This document shows positions 34,050-48,225 of a DNA stretch of 64,000 nucleotides, one piece after another (position 1 is the first letter of the stretch; the number at the start of each line of letters is the position of its first letter). A model generated the notes under the pieces. That model was not told the origin of the DNA. It saw only the letters and a program-made list of their open reading frames with translations, and did not search any database. This DNA is from Apteryx mantelli (Eukaryota; Chordata; Aves; Apterygiformes; Apterygidae), in NCBI RefSeq assembly GCF_036417845.1, contig NC_090020.1, positions 43,508,425 to 43,572,424 of the forward strand, in the 5' to 3' direction. Both the position numbers and the translations under genes were made by a program.

Positions 34050-34540
34050 AAAACTTTAAGAGAGATATGGCACTACTGGAGCAAGTCCAGCGAAGGGCTA
34101 CAAAGATGATTAGGGGACTGGAGCATCTCTCTTATGAGGAAAGGCTGAGAGAGCTGGGCCTGTTTAGCCTGGAGAAGAGAAGGCTGAGAGGAGATCTTAT
34201 CAATGTGTACAAGTATCTGAAGGGAGGGTGTCGAGAGGATGGAGCCAGACTCTTTTCAGTGGTGCCCAGCGACAGGATGCGAGGCAACGGGCACAAACTG
34301 AAACACAGGCAGTTCCATCTGAACGTGAGAAAAAAATTTTCACTGTGAGGGTGACAGAGCACTGGCACAGGTTGCCCAGAGAGGTTGTGGAGTCTCCTTC
34401 TCTGGAGATATTCAAAACCCTCCTGGACGTGATCCTGTGAAACGTGCTCTAGGTGACCCTGCTTGGGCAGGGGGGTTGGACGAGATGATCTCCAGAGGTC
34501 CCTTCCAACCTCAACCATTCTGTGATTCTGTGATTCTGTG
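34050..34540 (+). mobile_element. CR1 LINE fragment, 3' end, plus strand
   Basis: A 5'-truncated CR1 copy. It encodes the C-terminal part of CR1 ORF2, recognisable from [18 protein letters not shown] and [19 protein letters not shown]. The frame is broken near 34330: the first frame stops at 34346-34348, and the tail (HWHRLPREVVESPSLEIF) is in another frame. The element ends with three ATTCTGTG octamers, the diagnostic CR1 3' tail. It is non-autonomous debris of a retrotransposon. Confidence 0.96.
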
Positions 34541-35737
34541 AAACCAGGGTATATAGGGTTTGCCAGCATGGAGAAGTGAATGTCCCATCTGTTCTGCCTC
34601 CTTCTCCAAGTCAGCATGGGAAAAAATAGGCATATATATTGAAGGACTGTAGATACACTATTGCTCTCAGTTATGCCTGTAAAAGTTGCCACAATATCTT
34701 CTTGCAGTATCCCTGTTTTGAAGTAGCAGTCACGTTTGGCATTTTTTAAGTAATGTTGGAGTAAGCAGAGCAGCAAATATGTGGGTTGTGCTGACTATAG
34801 GGGAATACCAAGGCAGATGGCAATAAAAGTTGGTACTACAAGTGCAGAAATCAGCACACATATATAATAGAATAAACAGAGAAGGAAAAAGCCAGTGGAA
34901 TCCTTTTGCATGCTGATGACTCAAGGTCTGCGGCAGCGATGCTGTCAACTACAGCCTCCCCTTCCTTAGGATACGTGTTCTCCTTCCACACACAATTCTG
35001 CATGAAAGGAAGACTACAGCCTTAAACAGTGGACAGATGAAAGATATCTGAGTAAATTCCACAATTATCAGAATTTCAAAGATTTTTTTTCTCCTATTAA
35101 CTTTTACTTTTAAAAAACAAGTTGAGAGAGGACTTCTGATTTTATATCATACATCAAACACATGTATATAGTATTTTCATCTGACTTTAGGTCACCTCGC
35201 TCCTGCAAGCACAGAGAAAATTATCTCACTGAATTGGAAAAGCACTCCTTGAACCTAAAATTGCTGAAGTCAAAGCAACAGGTTAAGCACCGTGGCACAG
35301 TGTATTTGTTATGGAAACACGAAAGATCCTTAAAGTTTTACTTTTTCTAATTTCTTAGGAGCTGTGACCATTTGTTTCCAAATACTGCAAGCAGTTCTGA
35401 TACTCTGGGGGAGGGGAAGGCTTTAAAAAAATCCTGCCTATTAACAAGAAAGCTCAGCATTTCAAGCTAGAAGGATAGTTCATTAAACTTCCTAAAAATC
35501 AAAGCTGATAATGTCTTTCCTTTCTTGTTAATAATTTTTGTGTAAAGGGAGGGTGAAACATAGTTTAACACTTCTAAATACTACCTTTAAAAAATGGGGG
35601 GATCTGGTTTGGGCCCTAACCTGAACTTTGCAAGTTAGATTGTCCATAGTCTCCGTAAGACACAAACGGTTACTTGTAAGTTGAAAAGAGAAACAGAACG
35701 AGATTTATAAAATCTTCTGAATATTCAAGTCCCTACA

Positions 35738-35760
35738 CTCTCTCTCTCTCTCTCACACTC
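35738..35760 (+). repeat. CT dinucleotide microsatellite
   Basis: About eight CT units followed by CACACTCTCCC. A simple sequence repeat with no gene context. Confidence 0.85.
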
Positions 35761-36861
35761 TCCCTCAAGACCTAAAAAGTCTAGGCAAGCTGCCAGAAGT
35801 TTCACACCCGGTGCTGAACTGGCATAAAGTCAAAGGTTGCTAGTTGTATTTGGATGCCAAAACATTAGTACAGCTCTACTAACTACTGGCCTTTTATACA
35901 TCCTTTTGCAAAACTAGATATTGGCAATTTTTTCCCCTTCTATAAGCTTTCATTGCTTGCCTCTCCAAGTATTATTTCTTTAGCACTAGTCTCAGTGGCT
36001 GGTTAAGAAAGCATCTCACATAATAAACATTTCTTCTTCAACGGTAGCTGTTGATGAAGGTCCCCTCTTCTGCAGTGGGAAGCACACGCATCAAGTGTTG
36101 CATGTCTTGGATACATCTGCAATATCAGTTCAGTACAGTTCAAGCCTGCTCTTAAGACCACATTTGCCCCTGGTAGTTTGCCTCTGCATATTGTAACAAC
36201 TGAGGCCCCCACAAGAAGATTGCCTCAGCCCAAGCTCCGCAGCTGTTCCAAGGGGGACACCCTGTGCTTTCTTAGGGCCCCCGAATATATCCAAACTATC
36301 ACTCAAAATAGAGCACAGTTAAGTTTGGGTGCAGTATTGCCCTGCCAGTGATATCCTGAGCCTGACCCTTGTTAACACTGTATGAATGCTCTCAGTGACT
36401 AACCGCAAGAATTTGGAAAGTCACAGAGCTTCACAATCTGGGACCTACCATAGATACCCTGGTTTTTACCTTACAACGTATGGCTAGCCACAGAGGGTAC
36501 CACACTGGTACAGCAGAGGGTTAGACCCATAACTTGCAAGCACATTTTTGGAACATAGGCTTTTGTCTGACGCATATTCAATATGTAATTACTAAATCAC
36601 AGACTTCACTTTAAGCACAGAAACTTTCCCACTGAACTCAGTGGGACTGCTCATGTGATAAGAAACACCGTGGGATAAGTCACCTGAGGCTCTGAGCTCC
36701 CAAATCTGGTTAAAGTTTCTTGCCATTCCAAACATACACATGCGTATTGAAGCACCTGCCAAAACATTATGTGGTTTTCTTTGAGTGTCATACTTTTAAA
36801 AAAGCTCCCTGCCATAGCATCTCTTACCATCTTTCTTTCTACGGTCTCACCTTTTTTTACC

Positions 36862-36963
36862 CTTTTCCCATATTCTTGTTTTATGCTCTGTTTTTCCTGT
36901 TGACACTTTTCCCACATTCTCGTTTTATGCTCTGTTTTTCCTGTTGACACTTTTCCCACATTT
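36862..36963 (+). repeat. 44-bp minisatellite, about 2.3 copies
   Basis: CTTTTCCCA begins units at 36862, 36906 and 36950, exactly 44 bases apart. The second unit matches the first at nearly every position; the third is partial and stops within the ACATT block. Confidence 0.92.
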
Positions 36964-39900
36964 GATGTAACAGCATTTTAAACCAAGGCTCTGTTCTCTG
37001 GGATAACCAAGAACTCTAATCATGAAGAACTTGGAATAACATTATTGCTTTGTGAATGTTCAAGTGGCTGACAGAAGCAACTAATATAGCAGATCAGATG
37101 CCTTCTTGCACCAAGGCAAAGATAACTAACATATCAAGAAAATAACAGCAGCCTATACGGAAACATTTAATCTCTGTTCTCCTGTGCAAATCTCAGCAAC
37201 ACAGTAAAAGGAACACATACTACAATTAATGATTTACGTATTTATAACCCAATCCTCTTGACCTTTGTTAGCCAAAACACCTGAGTAAACCAATCTGTAT
37301 GCTCAAATTTCTTGTAACACATGGAAATGTGACGTAAACTTTTAAAAAATTGGGCAGGGAGGTAATTGTTTTGTTTTTTAAGATAACACAAAGGGGAAAA
37401 ATAGAAATAATAAAACAGAATTTAACAATAAAATAGCAAGTGGTAAATGGTACATCCAGAATATAAAAAGCTATTTTGCTTGTGTGGTTGCACACTTCAG
37501 TTTTGCAATGATAAGAAGTTGTTTGTTCATTCTCATCCATGCAGCCATCTCTTGTTTTCCTCATTTCACTTCCCAGCAAAGAGCTGACTGGGTGAAAAAG
37601 GTTGATCAGTAATTTTGAGGATTATAGCTAAATCACTGCACTGATTGCAAGTTAATGGTCATAAAAATTTCATATTACCTTTGCAGGAGTTCTTTGGACA
37701 GAACACAGTATTTTGAATATTTCTAGTTCTTAGAATAGCAAGCACATCCTAAAGGACTGTTCAAAAAATATAAGTACGCTTTTTGATGACTACCTCTTTT
37801 GGTTTTATCCATCCACTGAAAAGAATGAAATCTGAAAGCCAGGGTTAATCTATGGGGGAACTCCTAGCACCCCTGAATAAGGGCAGGATTTCTTCTCTGA
37901 GTATGTCTCACTGAAGCTCCTTCAGCCTGCAGCTAGCGTTTGGTCTTGAATTAAGACAGTCAGTGATGCTTGTAAATTTTATAGTTACATATGGTATAAT
38001 GATTATTTAGAAGCATATTTGTGTCACAGTAGCAAGGGAAGGTCATATGAACATGGCAAAAAGCAAAGTTATTAGGAGGAAGAAAATACCTCTGCCTCTG
38101 AGGAACTAAAAACTCTACTAGAGTCAATGAAGAAATTTCAGCCTACTCTTAGCATACTGTTTTAGAGACTAAAAGTAAACCAGGATCCATAAGCACTGTG
38201 GATTCCTTTAGCCCCACCTATAATCTCTAGAAGTTGCCATATCAAAGCTTTTAACTGAGTAAAACAATCTATGCTTCTGTATTTGAGTCAGTACACCTGA
38301 TTATGCACACCCTGCTGATAAAATCAATCAGCATAAATGCATACTTTGTGTGCTAGAGCACAGTGTTTGCTTGGAAACAAATTGGAGAATTTTAACAGGG
38401 AAAAATGACTGTTGACCCGATCACCAGCAATTTGGAAGGTTGTTTTTGTGTGGATGTGTTACGTACAGAGGAAGTGCTGGAAGGCGATGCCTGTCTGATG
38501 ATATTACATTCATATGATATGCAGAGGAAGTCTGAAAAAATAATTGCTAGAGAGATTTTGGATGGATATGGAAGACCGATTGTTATTCTACCCTGAAAAG
38601 TCTAAGATATAAAACTCTTGACTTGGGAGCTTGTTTGATAATTACCGGGAGAAAAAAGGATATCCTGATGAGTTCCTAGGTAGGATGCAATCTTAGTAAA
38701 TCCCCCATAAAAGCTTAATTTTCATTATGATAACTTGTTATTGGAGATAAATAACAATTAGTAAAAAAACACTGTAACCAGAATTGTAAGTAACCCAGCA
38801 AAGATTATTTTTTCTCTTCATAAATCAATTTTTACTCTTCTCAGTTGTGGAGTCACTATTTCTTTTGTTCTTCATGCTCAGGATCCACAATATAAAGAGG
38901 ATCTAAATTCCTGAAGTGAAACAAAATTGGACCTTCTCTATATGCAACAAAAAGCATAAATAAAATACAGGAAACCTAGTGTTCTTCTTCACTTACAGAT
39001 TACTTTAGGAAAAGTGAATGCCATAAATCTCATATTAGATACTGCTGATTCCATTGCATTTAACTTGGCTGATTCACTTAATCCATTATATGAATAGACC
39101 TCCATGATGAGGGAGTGGTATCAGAGAATGGCATTAGAGAGCAAATAAAACTAGTAGTTCTTTGACTGATGGTAGTGCCTCAATACACATTTATAACTCA
39201 ACTTTCTGTTAATATCAGAAGAGAAGAAAGGAAAAAAATCCTCTTTTATTTCATATAGGTATTACTTATGTATTTCCATAAGTAGAAAGTAAGCAGCCTA
39301 ATCTAAAACACTACAAAGACGTTTTCTTTGACCTTAATTGACTGGCAAAGGCACAGCTATAGTATCGGTGATTCTTTGTTTGTCAAGTAGATAAAATCCA
39401 AGTTTGAGTTAAAGCTCTTAACCAACCTAAGTTTCAGTGCTGGGCTCCAATCTGTCTCTGAAACGCTGTAAGTACTGTTTTGTTACTGCAGCGAATGCCT
39501 GAAGTCATTATTTCTCAGTTACCTGCTGCCTGTTTAGGGAGAAAATGTGGCCTCAGGGGGTCAATGGGAATTTTGCCACTGACTTTGTTTACAGTCTGGA
39601 TTTCACCCACAGCTTTCTGAATTATTGTTTCCTTTGCACTGAGTTTTCCAAAATACAGGATATTAGATAGCCTTCATATTCCATTTCAGCACTACTGCTT
39701 TTCCTGAATTGAACATCTCTATTGATTTACCTGAATGAGCCTTAAAAAGGAGGTAAACAAAGTTTTTAAAGTTCTGAAAAAAACCTTTGTATGTCTTTGC
39801 TACATATGGAAAAGTAAGTGCAAAATATATGTCAAAAGGACAGAAGACCATCATTTCAGGAAAGAGAGCAACTAAAACTCAGAAGCCTGACGCTTGATAC

Positions 39901-40173
39901 ATTGGAAGGGTAGGCGAATGATCTAGCCAAGCTGTTGGGAAATTTCAGGAAGGTAAATGTTAACCTTACATATTCAACTATATCTTCCTTTGAAATGCAT
40001 CTCTTCAAAGGGGAAAAATTTAACAAGTTGCTTAAGTGAGTGAGTCTAGGAACAAGTGAACTTCCCCGTTTTTTTTTTTTCATTAAAGCAAATATGCACC
40101 CTATTTTCTAACTGAACTAATGATTTCTGTTGTCCAGAAAGATATTGGTTCTTTCCCTCTCTTTGTTTTTTCT

Positions 40174-40194
40174 GGGGGTGGGGGGTGGGGGGGG
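40174..40194 (+). repeat. G-rich tract with quadruplex potential
   Basis: G5, G6 and G8 blocks are separated by single T residues. Local, simple sequence in an otherwise AT-rich region. Confidence 0.8.
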
Positions 40195-43100
40195 ATATTT
40201 TCTTAACATTAAAAGTACACATAATAGTGTGTTTAGTATGAATTCAGAAGGACCTTCTTTAGGAACACTAGTGTATAACGTCACCGCTCACAACTGCTTA
40301 ATTTTATAACAAACAAGCAATGCAGGACCCACTTTTGTCCAAACTCACAGTTTCTGATTACATCTATTTCCAAAGAGCCCCGTATCTTTTGTAACTATTT
40401 CCACATTGCAAAGCAAGTACAAACCTGCTCCATTTTGCATTCCCTTTGCAGAGGTGTAAATGACTTAGCAATTACAAGCATACAACGTGTTCCATTATAT
40501 AACTGCATATGTTTCCTATTTTAATCAGTGTGGCAAATAACTAATTGCATAAATACACAACTTAAAAACATACCCACATGGAAAAAATATATAGAACACC
40601 TTTATTTTCATGGCTTCCCTACTCTCAGACTGACCTCGTATTTAGTGATGTAATTTTTGCCTGCAATGATACTCTATCCAGTTAACTGGTTCACTTTTTT
40701 GACTCTCTAAGAAATTTGCTGAGTTGTAAAAGTTTGTAAAATCCTACTGTAGAAATAATTGAGGACAGAATCTGATGCCCCAAGCTGGGTGACCTGCAGG
40801 CAGGAGCACAGACGATCAGGCAGCTGCGTTAGAGGTATTATATATTGATCCATAGTAAACTTTGGATACCTCCAAACTCAAGTATGCGATCCTTTTGGAC
40901 TTGGAAGTACTGAACTTACAGTGAAATAATTAGTTATTTCTAGAGAGCAAAACTGAATATGTTTTTTTTTTTCTACTTGTATTCCTTTATGTTCTTGGAT
41001 AGATTAGTCAGGACTGAAGAGAGTTTCTTCTACTCTCTGTGTAACATTGATGAAATAGAAAAGTCTTGTTGAAGATAGCCACGCTGGATTCTTCTTCTCC
41101 TCAATTTATGGCTAATATTCCGAATAGATGAAGACAAGGAAGACAAAAATCCTTTATTTGACACACACAGAAAGCTAAGAATAACCAACAGCAAGTGATA
41201 ATCTACAGAGAAGTTATGTATAGGTTTTAAAAAAGAAAAGGATGTATAGACAGGAAAAAAAATCCAATTATTTTGTAAAGGTTCTTTCTCCCATTTGTAA
41301 ACTTACTTTCATGAAAAGTATTACTCATAGCCTCAGTTTTATTTTTATCACTTGTCCATGGCCAAAGTTGCTACAGGAATGCAAATAGATGACATGCTCA
41401 CTATTCTAGGAAGAAAGGAGAGTATTTTTTTTTCCTCATGTTCTACAACTTTTTGCAACCTCTGGAATATTAAAAACGTACAGATGTAATAGAGAGGTAA
41501 TGAGCATATTGTATATCAGTAAATGAAAGAAGCTGCCTACTCTCTTCATCACCAGAACTACCCATATCAGTGTCCAGACATTCTGCTTTCTGTCATTTTT
41601 GCAAACGCATCCCTACAATCTAAAGAGCAAAGTCCTCTCTAGTTTGTAACAGCGACAACATAGAGATGTAAGGCAGGAATAGGTACAGGGCTGAATTTTC
41701 TCTTGAGCTCTCTTCTTCCTCTTGCTGTGCCTCATGTGGCAGAATTTTCTGTTGTTGAACAGAGATTACTGGAAATAAATTCTTCTGAAGCAGACAGGCT
41801 TTTGTTCAGTTTTGACACCAGGCTTCCAGACCAGTCTTGAGCAATCTGCACTGAGAAAGCTCTGTGCTTCTGTGGTCTACTTCTTTTTTAGAGACTTCTT
41901 GTGTGAGCCAGTTGGTAGTAAAAAAAAACATTTTCTGAAAGAACATGTTCCCAGCTGAGAATCTACATTATCAGTCTCGTACTAGCATAGTCTCTGAGAC
42001 TTCCGTCAGATTAGGCTGTAGATTTAGATGCACAGTAGATCACTCTTAGGCTGGGCACATATATGTGTATTTCCTGATGTGCACTAGTTTTATAACAAAT
42101 CAGAGACACTGTTTTCTTGTACTGCTTTCCTACTCATCCTTACTCTCTTTTTACACAAATGGGTGAAAAAAATGGTGTGCATATATAAACTTGCTGCAGA
42201 AGTCCTTTGCATCATATTTTGCCTTGTCTCTTTTCTTTATCAAAAAGGAAGACATATGATTCTATGGCTTATCTTCTGTCACAACCATGATTTAATCATA
42301 TGGAATCCCAGGTTGCTCTGTGCTCTAAACTAGTCAGCATGTTGCCCATCATTTTGTAGACATGCAAGAGTCCAAATAATTTGGTGGGTTTCCCTGCTGC
42401 TTTTCCACTTCCCCTGTCCTTTTCACTTCCAGAAGACTGTGTCTTTGTGCATGTCTGTCTGCAAACTGAGACGCTTATTAGGATTAAGATTTCTGACATG
42501 CTCACATCACTCTAACATGTTTATGAGGCATTTGGTGTAACTATTGAAGCACATTCTTCTCCTGTTTTCTTAGTGACAAGAATAGACAATCCCTCCTGTC
42601 TATTACTTAGAAGTTGTCATCACCTAGCACCCAAGTTCTGAGTATTTTAGCTAGTCCTCACCTGCTACATATTTTTGTTGGATGCTTTGGTGAATCGTAT
42701 AAATATTGTATAAGTGTGATTTTTACTACAATATACACTTTATAGACCTTTCACTTCATTTGCAGTTAAAAAGAGAAGAATGAGGACTACTAAGAAGTCT
42801 TGTATTTCTTCCTCTAACTGTATGACATAAGTCCCAAAATGCAAATTCATGTGTTTATATCCCATTCTGCAGAATAGCTAGGCATTTTACAGCTACAGAC
42901 TCCTAGGTGGTGGCTTTTTTGTTCTTAGTTTTTGTCCCACCTAAGCTGCTTGCTTTTCCTCTTAATCTTGTTTTTCTCCATTATTATTCCACTTGAAGCT
43001 ACACATTCTGTTTGACACTGCTACATGTATTTTTTTCAGCTCTGTTTAATGGCTAATCTTTGCCTAGATTTCATCTGTTATAATTTGCCACATGCATGAG

Positions 43101-46100
43101 GCTTGGACTCCTATTTTTAAACACCTTGATAATTTATTGCTTTTCCTGAAGTTTATATATTCTTAAAGAATACCTGAATGTACCAGCCAAATATCTTAAA
43201 AGCAACAAAGCATACAAGATAAATGAGAAAAGTCATAAAACAAAATGCCAGCTGATTCACAGCATAGCTGATTATTTTGTTTCACAATGTACTAAAAACT
43301 GTTGCTGCGTCTAAGATTGAATGTGGAAGCTTCCTTTTCACTTAGAATACTTAGGACATTAATGCTTATGTAGCATCTCTTTTAAATTCAATACCCACTG
43401 CTCTTTTATCCAAAATGAAGACAGATGTTTTTTGAATCAACAGACTATACTTGGGTAGCCAGATAGTATACCAGATGGGTATCCTTATCACTTACATGAA
43501 ATTCTGTGTTGCTTCTGTCAGGATATGTAACAGTAGTATATTTATTAGGGAGTTGGTCATGTTAAAGGCTTTGTTTGTTACTGCTCCATATAAGCAATAA
43601 CCACAACACGACAGAAGGTAACAGACCAACATCTTCATTTTTTAGCACTTAACTACAAGCTGAGTACAAATAGCTGTGATGAATATCTATGAATGGCGAA
43701 GAAGTGTTTAGGTATGTAACAGAATGGAAAAAAAGATATATAATCATTTTTATATAAAGGTGTTATTGGTCTTTTAAAACCTGTCTATTACTTATGTAGC
43801 CACAACATAGCTTAAACAATTTAATCAAAACAATTTTTGTGGCGAGAATGACATCTTTTATCAGACTAACTATATATAGTTGAAAAGAGTAGGCTATTTT
43901 TTGAGAGTTTTATACCATGTTCTAAGTACTTTAAATCTCAGCAAATAAAACTGCATGTATTAAAGAACATGTCTCTCTTCCATTAGGTAAGCATAATGGC
44001 ATTACCAAAATTAGGCCCTGTCTAGGGGAAAAAACAGAACAAAACAAAACAAAATGCAAGCCATTGAGAATGGCATTGTGGAAAGCGATGAGCTTTAGAT
44101 TCTTTACATGACATCTGGCTAGTGCATCCTTTGCTATTCCTATTTACTTCAGTGCAGCCAAGCTTTCGTTCTCTGTCTTCCTCTAAGTTTGTTCAGTCCC
44201 CCAACTGGTCTCTCCCCTTCACATAATCAGTTAAAGTCCAAAGTCACCTAGAGTGGGGGGCTTGAACCTGCCTTTTTCACATCCCGAGCCTTCCAATCCT
44301 GAAGAAACTGAACTAGTGGGAACGGTCCCCATCACCTCATCCTAGCACTGCATACTGTGAAAAAGGCACCTATCCCCTGGAGAGGACCAAGAGCTGTGAA
44401 TGCGATTCGGAGACAAATTCTTTTCTATTACCTAGAGCAAGCCACGTTTGTCCTGGATGTTAGCGCAATCTCTTTTCTACATTTCTTATTAAATAGCTTT
44501 TGCAGCTCTGCTCAGGATGCTGGTGTTTGTGAATCTCGCTCTTGGAGATTCCTATATGCTTTACAGGGAGTCCTGGTACCTAAAGTGGCATCTGGCTTTC
44601 GCTAGTAACTGGAAGCCTGCCCAGTGTGTAAGTCACAGGCAGTAGGCACTTGCACTGTAGATTTCTTGGCTCTATGCCTATAGATGTAATTTCTGAGATC
44701 TATGCCTACCTTACGTATGACCAAGACTGTCACTGTTTTTTAAGTCTGCAATATCCATTTATCACTCAATTAAAAGAACCAATTTGAGGCTGAGGAAAGC
44801 TTAAGCACAGGATACACTTTCAGCAAAAAAAGAGCTTTGGAAAGGTTTGTAACCAACAGCTCCCTCTTGTGTATTAAAGAAACAATAGAAAGCAGCTAAA
44901 GAAAAGGCATCTTGTCTGCATAGGTCTGAACATGCGAACATGCAAATTTAACAGAACTTGGAAAGAAATTAGTGCATTGAACCCTGCAGTTTGGTTAGTG
45001 GAGACGACACAAGACTGAGCTCCTGACGGTGGCTTGCTGAGTTCACAACTTAGCTCTGCTCTGGGCATATCTGGACATTTGTAGTGGCAGGGTGGAAGCA
45101 TATTTATGCAATGTAAAAATGTTTTGCAACATTCCCAATCATGTGTATTTCACTTATTTGTCTTAAAGGGAAAAGAACATGGAAAAATGACATTTTAAAA
45201 TAAAACATTCTAATTCATTTGAATTTTTTACTTAAAAATATATTTTAAAAAATAAATGTTGAAATTCAAAATATTATGTTTTGATGAGTATAGACCCACA
45301 AGCTCTTGTTGTCAATAACAAAGACTTGTGATTCTGCAACAGTGCACACAGTATGTTTGAGGAGGTAATAAATACCACAATTTTTCCAATAATTTCTTTG
45401 CTTCTGATTCCTTAATGGCCTATTCCTTGCACTGCCAGAGCTCTGCACCTCTTCCTCTGTGAGGTTGTACATGTGGAAATACAGTAAATGATTAATTTTG
45501 TGTTTAGCTAAATTTGCTTTTTATTGAAAACATTTTTTTTAATTTGGTTTTATTTCCTTGGGGTATTTTTTTTTTATTCAACTATTATGAGCATAGACAG
45601 TAGTGCACTGACTTTTTAGACATAAACTCATTTCTTGTTCACTGCAGTTTTGAAAACATGAGAACAGAGGTTAAAAATTGCACTGAACCTTAAAAGAAAG
45701 GATAAACTCAAGGGGTTTTAAGGTCTGATGATTTTTTCCTCCACCGCATGACTTAGCAGAAATCACATAGAGCTGAAACAGTGTGAATAGTAAATATACT
45801 TGACTGCCTTTCGAGTGTTTTACAGGTGCCAAAGTTGTTCAGGGCCAGTTCTTCAAGTATGAAGGACAGTGAAAATGAAGATGACTTTGTATTATCACCT
45901 GAACTGCTTATTTCAGTCATTTTTATCTAACAAAAACTGATCAATGTACTGGCAAGTAAATAAGAATTGAAATTAGTTGGATATCAGCTATATGTTGATG
46001 TCAAATCGGTCAAAGTCCAAAGAAAAGATTTTTAAAGCTGAGGTACTTAAAATGGTGACACTATACCATGTTAGGCTGAGTCTGAGCAGAGCAGCAAGAT

Positions 46101-48030
46101 ATGGTGCTTTTTAGTAAAACATACTAATGTATGTGGAATGTACTTTAAGTGAGAGTTAAGTGATGATGGTGAAGTGGATTTTTTAACTGTAATATGCAAC
46201 TAGATTTCTAGAAAGGTATGATGTTCATACAGACTAAGGAATCTTATGAAAACATCTATCAAAATCTTCAGCAGGGAGGGCTGCATGTTGAAGGACTGTA
46301 AAGGTGAAAAGAGTTTTTTCTGTTTTACTACTCAAACAAAAGGAGATGTTATTTCAGAAAAGACCTCATTTTCATCTGCCTGTAATTATATCCTTAACGA
46401 CAATCTCTAATAATGGCAAAGGCTTGTCTCTGCTAACCACCTCAGAAGAAAAGATTTGAAATTTGCCTCAGCTACTATGCGGAGAAGAAGAAATACACAC
46501 ACCTGATTCTCCTCTACTTTGCAGTTTTCTTCAGTCTTTTCTCTCCGGCTTCCACGTGTGTTCATGAACAAATGAACTGCTTGTACCACCATGGTTCACT
46601 AGCATTCCTGGGGAAAGCACATTTTAATTAACGCCTGTGAAAGAAATGCTTGCTGTTTGGCAGAATTATTCACAGACAGAAAGTGACACTATACATTTAA
46701 AAATTGAAGCCAAACTAATCTAACAGCAAAATGAATCTTTTTTTTCTAGTCTTTGAGAACTATGTTCTAACTTTCCACATAAAGTAAAAAAAAAAAAAAA
46801 ACACACTAACAAAATTATCTAGCTATGCACAGATGCTTGATGTAGGCTGGAATTCAGAATTCCTCCTGCAAATATTCTGTCATAAGAGAGAAAAAAAGAG
46901 AAAAACATTCTGTCAAGGAAGAACTATGCTGAATAACACATGAAACTCAGTCTCACCCTAATTAGGCAGACTGTTCAGTAGGAAACAAAAATTCTTCATA
47001 TGATTCTCTCTAAAAGATATTTATTGATCTTTAACTGACATTCTAATACTCTTTGCACGGGAAGTTGAATAATGATAGTGATAGGTAAAATTTTATTATT
47101 TCACAAACAGAGTGGTTACGCATAGAGATAGAACAATGGATATCAGGAAGAATTTGATAACAGTAACAGTAGCACCAGTAATCTGGAGAAGAGGGTGTTC
47201 TTTCTGATTAATTTTTGTTATTCCTTGTAAGTCTAATCAATGATTAACTGGCTAACTCAAGGAAAATGATAATGAAATCAGCAAGTACAAAGGCATATGT
47301 AAAGGGGGAAAGGTCAGATCCTTGGTATTGCAAATGAATGCATTGATCTATCTATCATCTAGTCATTCTGAGATTGCTGTGATGGGAGCATTTAGGAGAC
47401 TGACAAACTAAGCCAGTCTCAAACTTTAAAACGACTCTTTACTGGATTGATATTCATAAACAATACACACTGCTAATGGTTCGTTCTTAATCACTATCAT
47501 TCATTATCACCACATATACAAAACAATTGATCCTTAAAAAACTTATCCTAAATAACCTGTGAGCATACAATACAGTAGAGCTGATGCTGTGTATTTAGCA
47601 TTGATGGCTATGGTTCTTGGTGGTCCTTAGTCACCAGGGTCAAGGCGATCAGGCTTGAGAGCTTGTTGCAAGGGAAGGAAGCCAGAACCCAAGTAGGTTG
47701 TCTTCTTTCTTCCCCATCCTTCTTCACACATAGTTGATGAGTCATGCTCCTTTGTCCCCTCCCCAAAAGAAAGGAAATGATCTCTTCTGCTCTTGACAAC
47801 TTATTTTGGGGATCAAGACATGTTCCGGTTTTGCTGATTCTGCAGGATTAGTCTGGCTCCACAAGATATTCTTCTTGCCTGCTCCTTGCTCTGCAGGATT
47901 ATTTTCATCTTATCATGCATCTTTCCCACCCGCTTTGGTGTTCGGTTCTTTGATGACAAGCATCCAAGCATCATTTCTTAGATGAGCTTGATTTTGCCTC
48001 TATTTATCAAGGCTTTAAGAAAATGGCCTG

Positions 48031-48225
48031 AAAGGACAATTTGGGAAACTACAGGCTGGTCAGCCTCACTTCAGTTGCTCAGAAAAATCATGGAGCTAGG
48101 TTTCCCGGGACATATATCTGGCCATATGAAGAAGAAGGTGATTTGGAACAATCAGCATGGGCATACAGGTTTTGGCAAACTTGTAGTCATCAATTTAAGT
48201 AAGGTGGCTGAAGCTGCTAGTATTC
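48031..48225 (+). mobile_element. Old CR1 reverse-transcriptase fragment
   Basis: GGGAAACTACAGGCTGGTCA, GCCTCACTTCAG and AAAATCATGGAGC correspond to the CR1 ORF2 segment that encodes NYRPVSLTS and KIMEQ. Downstream AAGGTGATTTGGAACAATCA and GCATGG match the following 'EVI...QHG' segment. The frame is broken and divergence is high. It is an internal piece, unlike the other two CR1 copies, which are 3' ends. Confidence 0.7.

Larger units (their letters stand above)
34541..48030. other. Gene-free interval between CR1 copies
   Basis: Over 13 kb of AT-rich DNA with no supportable gene. It contains a CT dinucleotide run (35738-35760), a 44-bp minisatellite (36862-36963), two GTCARTGGGA-type repeat copies (about 36625-36655 and 39560-39587), a G-rich tract (40174-40194), and a possible very old SINE-like stretch near 44250-44330 that I cannot classify. 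Short open frames show no recognisable protein. Confidence 0.6.

Noticed and set aside
34132-34776. 214-codon minus-strand open frame
   Set aside because: It is antisense to the CR1 fragment at 34050-34540 and has no coding meaning.
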